This document shows, piece by piece, positions 62,108 through 64,000 of a stretch of DNA of 64,000 bases (the first letter of the stretch is position 1; each line of letters starts with the position of its first letter). The notes beneath the pieces are model-generated. The model was not told the DNA's origin. It did not search any database and worked only from the letters and a program-made list of their open reading frames with translations. A program made the position numbers and the translations under genes. The stretch is from NCBI RefSeq assembly GCF_012272815.1, contig NZ_JAAWWL010000002.1, forward strand, positions 1,456,280 through 1,520,279, given 5' to 3'. Source of the DNA: Croceivirga thetidis (GTDB lineage Bacteria > Bacteroidota > Bacteroidia > Flavobacteriales > Flavobacteriaceae).

Positions 62108-62883
62108 AACTGAGGGTGTAATTTCACCTTAAATACCTTAGGCTCATCTCCTAAATATTCAAATCCCTCGTGAAGTTTATGTTGTTCCACAGCATAGGGA
62201 TAAAACGAAATTGGTTCAATACAAACCATGTTTCGTACTTCGGTCCAACACATGAAATTTCCGAAACCTTCAGTTGATATGGTTAGCTCTCTTTCGTCTA
62301 CCAATGTGATTTCCTCACAATTGGCCACCTCAAAAGCTCGACTACCAACGGCCAAAACCTCATCCAACGAAATTTCTTTCTCAAATGTTTTAATTGTAGG
62401 ATTTTCAGCTTGCAATTTAAAAGCTGGGTGATAGCCCAACATTAGTGGCATATCTCGTTCACCTGAAATTGTGAACGAAATTTCAAGGCCATCTGCAAGC
62501 AAGTTAAATCTTTTTTCAAATGAAAAACTAAAGGGCCATACCAGCCATTGCTTTGGAGATTTCTCAGGATACTTTGAATTTTTTATTGGTGTACCTGCCT
62601 TGTATTCCTTTTTAAATATCGCAGAAGTTGTAGTCTGCGCTATTAGCTCATATGGAAATTGCCGTAACAATCCGTGTTGGTCTTGAATGGCGGTGCCTCT
62701 TGAAACCTGAACTTGAAAACCTGCCTCATTGACTGGCCCAATGATTGGAAACATTTCAGTGTCGGCACTACCCCAACCAGGACTTCCTTTCTGGTGAATG
62801 TATTCATTGGCATTTACAACATAGCCCACAAGTTCACCTGCATCAATACGCGTCGTTTGGTTTTCTAAAACAAGTTCTACCAT
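62104..62883 (-). CDS. aldose 1-epimerase-like protein
   Basis: 259 aa with the galactose-mutarotase fold. It shows a start of beta-strands (LVLENQTTRIDAGELVGYVV), WGSADTEMFPIIG, QHGLLRQFPYEL, LMLGYHPAFKLQ (GxHPxF, catalytic His) and VCIEPISFYPYAVE with the catalytic Glu. The variant without a long N-terminal extension is typical of the YihR/GalM-like group acting on free sugars. Sugar specificity unknown. Stop overlaps the regulator's stop by four bases. Confidence 0.85.
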   Translation of the reverse strand: MVELVLENQTTRIDAGELVGYVVNANEYIHQKGSPGWGSADTEMFPIIGPVNEAGFQVQVSRGTAIQDQHGLLRQFPYELIAQTTTSAIFKKEYKAGTPIKNSKYPEKSPKQWLVWPFSFSFEKRFNLLADGLEISFTISGERDMPLMLGYHPAFKLQAENPTIKTFEKEISLDEVLAVGSRAFEVANCEEITLVDERELTISTEGFGNFMCWTEVRNMVCIEPISFYPYAVEQHKLHEGFEYLGDEPKVFKVKLHPQF

Positions 62884-62927
62884 TTGTTAATTACCAAGAT
62901 TTGATTAAAATATTTAAAAAAGTAATC

Positions 62928-63908
62928 TTATTCGATGTACCCCATTTTTCGCATCCAATCGTCGTTATACATCTTTCCGACATAGCGGCTACCGTGGTCA
63001 TGAAAAAGAACGACGACAACATCATCTTCACCAAAATGTTCTTTTAATTGTAAAACTCCTTTGATTGCAGCACCAGCTGAGTTGCCCAAAAACATACCTT
63101 CTTCCTTGGATAAACGTTGGGTATAAACTGCGGCATCTTTGTCCGTAACCTTGGTAAAACCATCGATAATATCAAAGTTTACATTCTTCGGAAGTATATC
63201 TTCACCAATTCCTTCGGTCACATAGGGATAAATCTCCTTCTCATCAAAAATCCCTGTTTCATGGTATTTTTTGAAAACCGAACCATAGGTATCTACGCCC
63301 CAAACTTTTACGTTAGGGTTTTGCTCCTTTAAGTATTTACCAACCCCTGAGATGGTTCCGCCAGTTCCTACACCAACAACGAAGTGGGTAACCTTGCCAT
63401 CGGTTTGTTCCCAAATTTCTGGCCCAGTACTTAAGTAATGACCTTTGGTGTTTGAAGGATTGTCATATTGGTTTACATACCATGCATTTGGTGTCTCCTC
63501 ACCTAATCTTTTTGCAGTGGAATAGTAACTCCTTGGGTCTTCAGGGGCAACATCGGTCGGGCAAACATGAACCTCACTGCCTACCGCCTTTAGAATATCG
63601 ACTTTCTCTTTGGATTGTTTGTCCGTGGTTACACAAATCATCTTATAGCCCTTAACAATTGCCGCTAGGGCCAAACCCATACCTGTATTACCTGAAGTAC
63701 CTTCGACTATGGTACCACCTGGTTTGAGTCTTCCATCAGCTTCAGCGTCCTCAACCATTTGCAAGGCCATGCGATCCTTTACCGAATTTCCGGGATTAAA
63801 AGTTTCGTATTTAGCTAGGACCAAACAAGGTAGTTCAGCGGTAAGTTTGTTCAATTTCACCAAAGGGGTTTTACCGATTGTCCCCAATATATTTTCAGCG
63901 TATTCCAT
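62928..63908 (-). CDS. cysteine-synthase/cystathionine-beta-synthase-like PLP enzyme
   Basis: 326 aa. Fold-type II PLP enzyme. NPGNSVKDRMAL carries the catalytic Lys (near 45), TSGNTGMG binds substrate, GTGGTISGVGKYLK binds the PLP phosphate, and GMFLGNSAGAAIKG ends the core. A C-terminal tail (VVLFHDHGSRYVGKMYND) is that of CBS-type enzymes, but the two CBS regulatory domains often found next are absent. ATG 63908 is preferred to GTG 63911. A perfect TAAATTTG box lies only five bases upstream, so the mRNA may be leaderless. It may make cystathionine from serine and homocysteine, or cysteine from O-acetylserine. Confidence 0.87.
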   Translation of the reverse strand: MEYAENILGTIGKTPLVKLNKLTAELPCLVLAKYETFNPGNSVKDRMALQMVEDAEADGRLKPGGTIVEGTSGNTGMGLALAAIVKGYKMICVTTDKQSKEKVDILKAVGSEVHVCPTDVAPEDPRSYYSTAKRLGEETPNAWYVNQYDNPSNTKGHYLSTGPEIWEQTDGKVTHFVVGVGTGGTISGVGKYLKEQNPNVKVWGVDTYGSVFKKYHETGIFDEKEIYPYVTEGIGEDILPKNVNFDIIDGFTKVTDKDAAVYTQRLSKEEGMFLGNSAGAAIKGVLQLKEHFGEDDVVVVLFHDHGSRYVGKMYNDDWMRKMGYIE

Positions 63909-63913
63909 CACTG

Positions 63914-63921
63914 CAAATTTA
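63914..63921 (-). promoter_or_regulatory. candidate -7 box of the CBS-like gene
   Basis: TAAATTTG on the minus strand, an exact TAnnTTTG match ending five bases before the ATG at 63908. If used, transcription would start at or beside the start codon. Confidence 0.5.
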
Positions 63922-64000
63922 ATGCTTTGCTTATGGATAACTGACTTACTTCTATCTTAGATTCTCGTACTATTCAAACTTAATGGCCTTAACAGGAGCA

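Overview
The window reads as chromosomal DNA of a marine-type member of the Flavobacteriaceae (Bacteroidota). The evidence is the AT-rich composition, many lipoproteins and outer-membrane barrels, TonB-dependent receptors with a carboxypeptidase-regulatory domain, LytS/LytT sensor pairs, OmpA proteins with N-terminal ligand-like domains, a tmRNA tag of the GE(S/N)NYALAA type, and -7 boxes of the Bacteroidota form TAnnTTTG. I see no CRISPR array, tRNA, rRNA operon, transposase or prophage.

Layout. 1-3.4 kb: 5' part of gyrB and asnB, both leftward. 3.6-6.1 kb: a DUF2911 protein, a haem-c lipoprotein, a 45-aa lipoprotein coupled to a stop-interrupted outer-membrane barrel, and an eroded amidohydrolase. 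6.1-10.1 kb: three paralogous OmpA-family proteins. 10.2-15.0 kb: a very long TPR protein with a plug-less TonB-receptor-like barrel. 15.3-18.7 kb: ftsE, a polyphosphate-glucokinase-like ROK kinase and typA. 18.9-26.6 kb: an acidic lipoprotein, a TonB-dependent receptor, a LytS/LytT pair, two paralogous small barrels and a membrane protein. 26.6-32.5 kb: kdsA, a DUF1801 protein, a membrane protein/winged-helix regulator/creD regulon with two copies of one operator, a DUF1361 protein and an alanine-dehydrogenase-like enzyme. 32.6-33.2 kb: a candidate small structured RNA just upstream of ssrA (tmRNA). 34.1-41.3 kb: a tightly packed three-gene operon of a TPR+MORN-repeat giant, a transglutaminase with an intact triad and a paralogue whose triad is lost. 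41.4-43.1 kb: a membrane-inserted amidohydrolase.

43.4-52.2 kb is the most accessory-looking stretch. It holds a rightward cassette (membrane coiled-coil protein, cytoplasmic subtilase, ComEC-like metallo-beta-lactamase), then leftward genes: two of unknown function, a NarL-type two-component pair and an orphan. 52.6-57.4 kb: a DnaQ-exonuclease/GIY-YIG fusion, two tandem LytS kinases sharing one LytTR regulator, and two tiny coupled membrane proteins. 57.5-62.1 kb: the glyoxylate shunt (aceB-aceA) diverging from a RamB/ScfR-type regulator, with palindromes in the shared intergenic region. 62.1-63.9 kb: an aldose-epimerase-like protein and a cysteine-synthase/CBS-like enzyme.

The best candidates for undescribed biology are the subtilase + MBL cassette (43358-47291), the MORN/transglutaminase/dead-transglutaminase operon (34149-41335), and the creD regulon with its repeated operator (27891-30243). 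All functional names are from motif recognition by eye; no database search was run.
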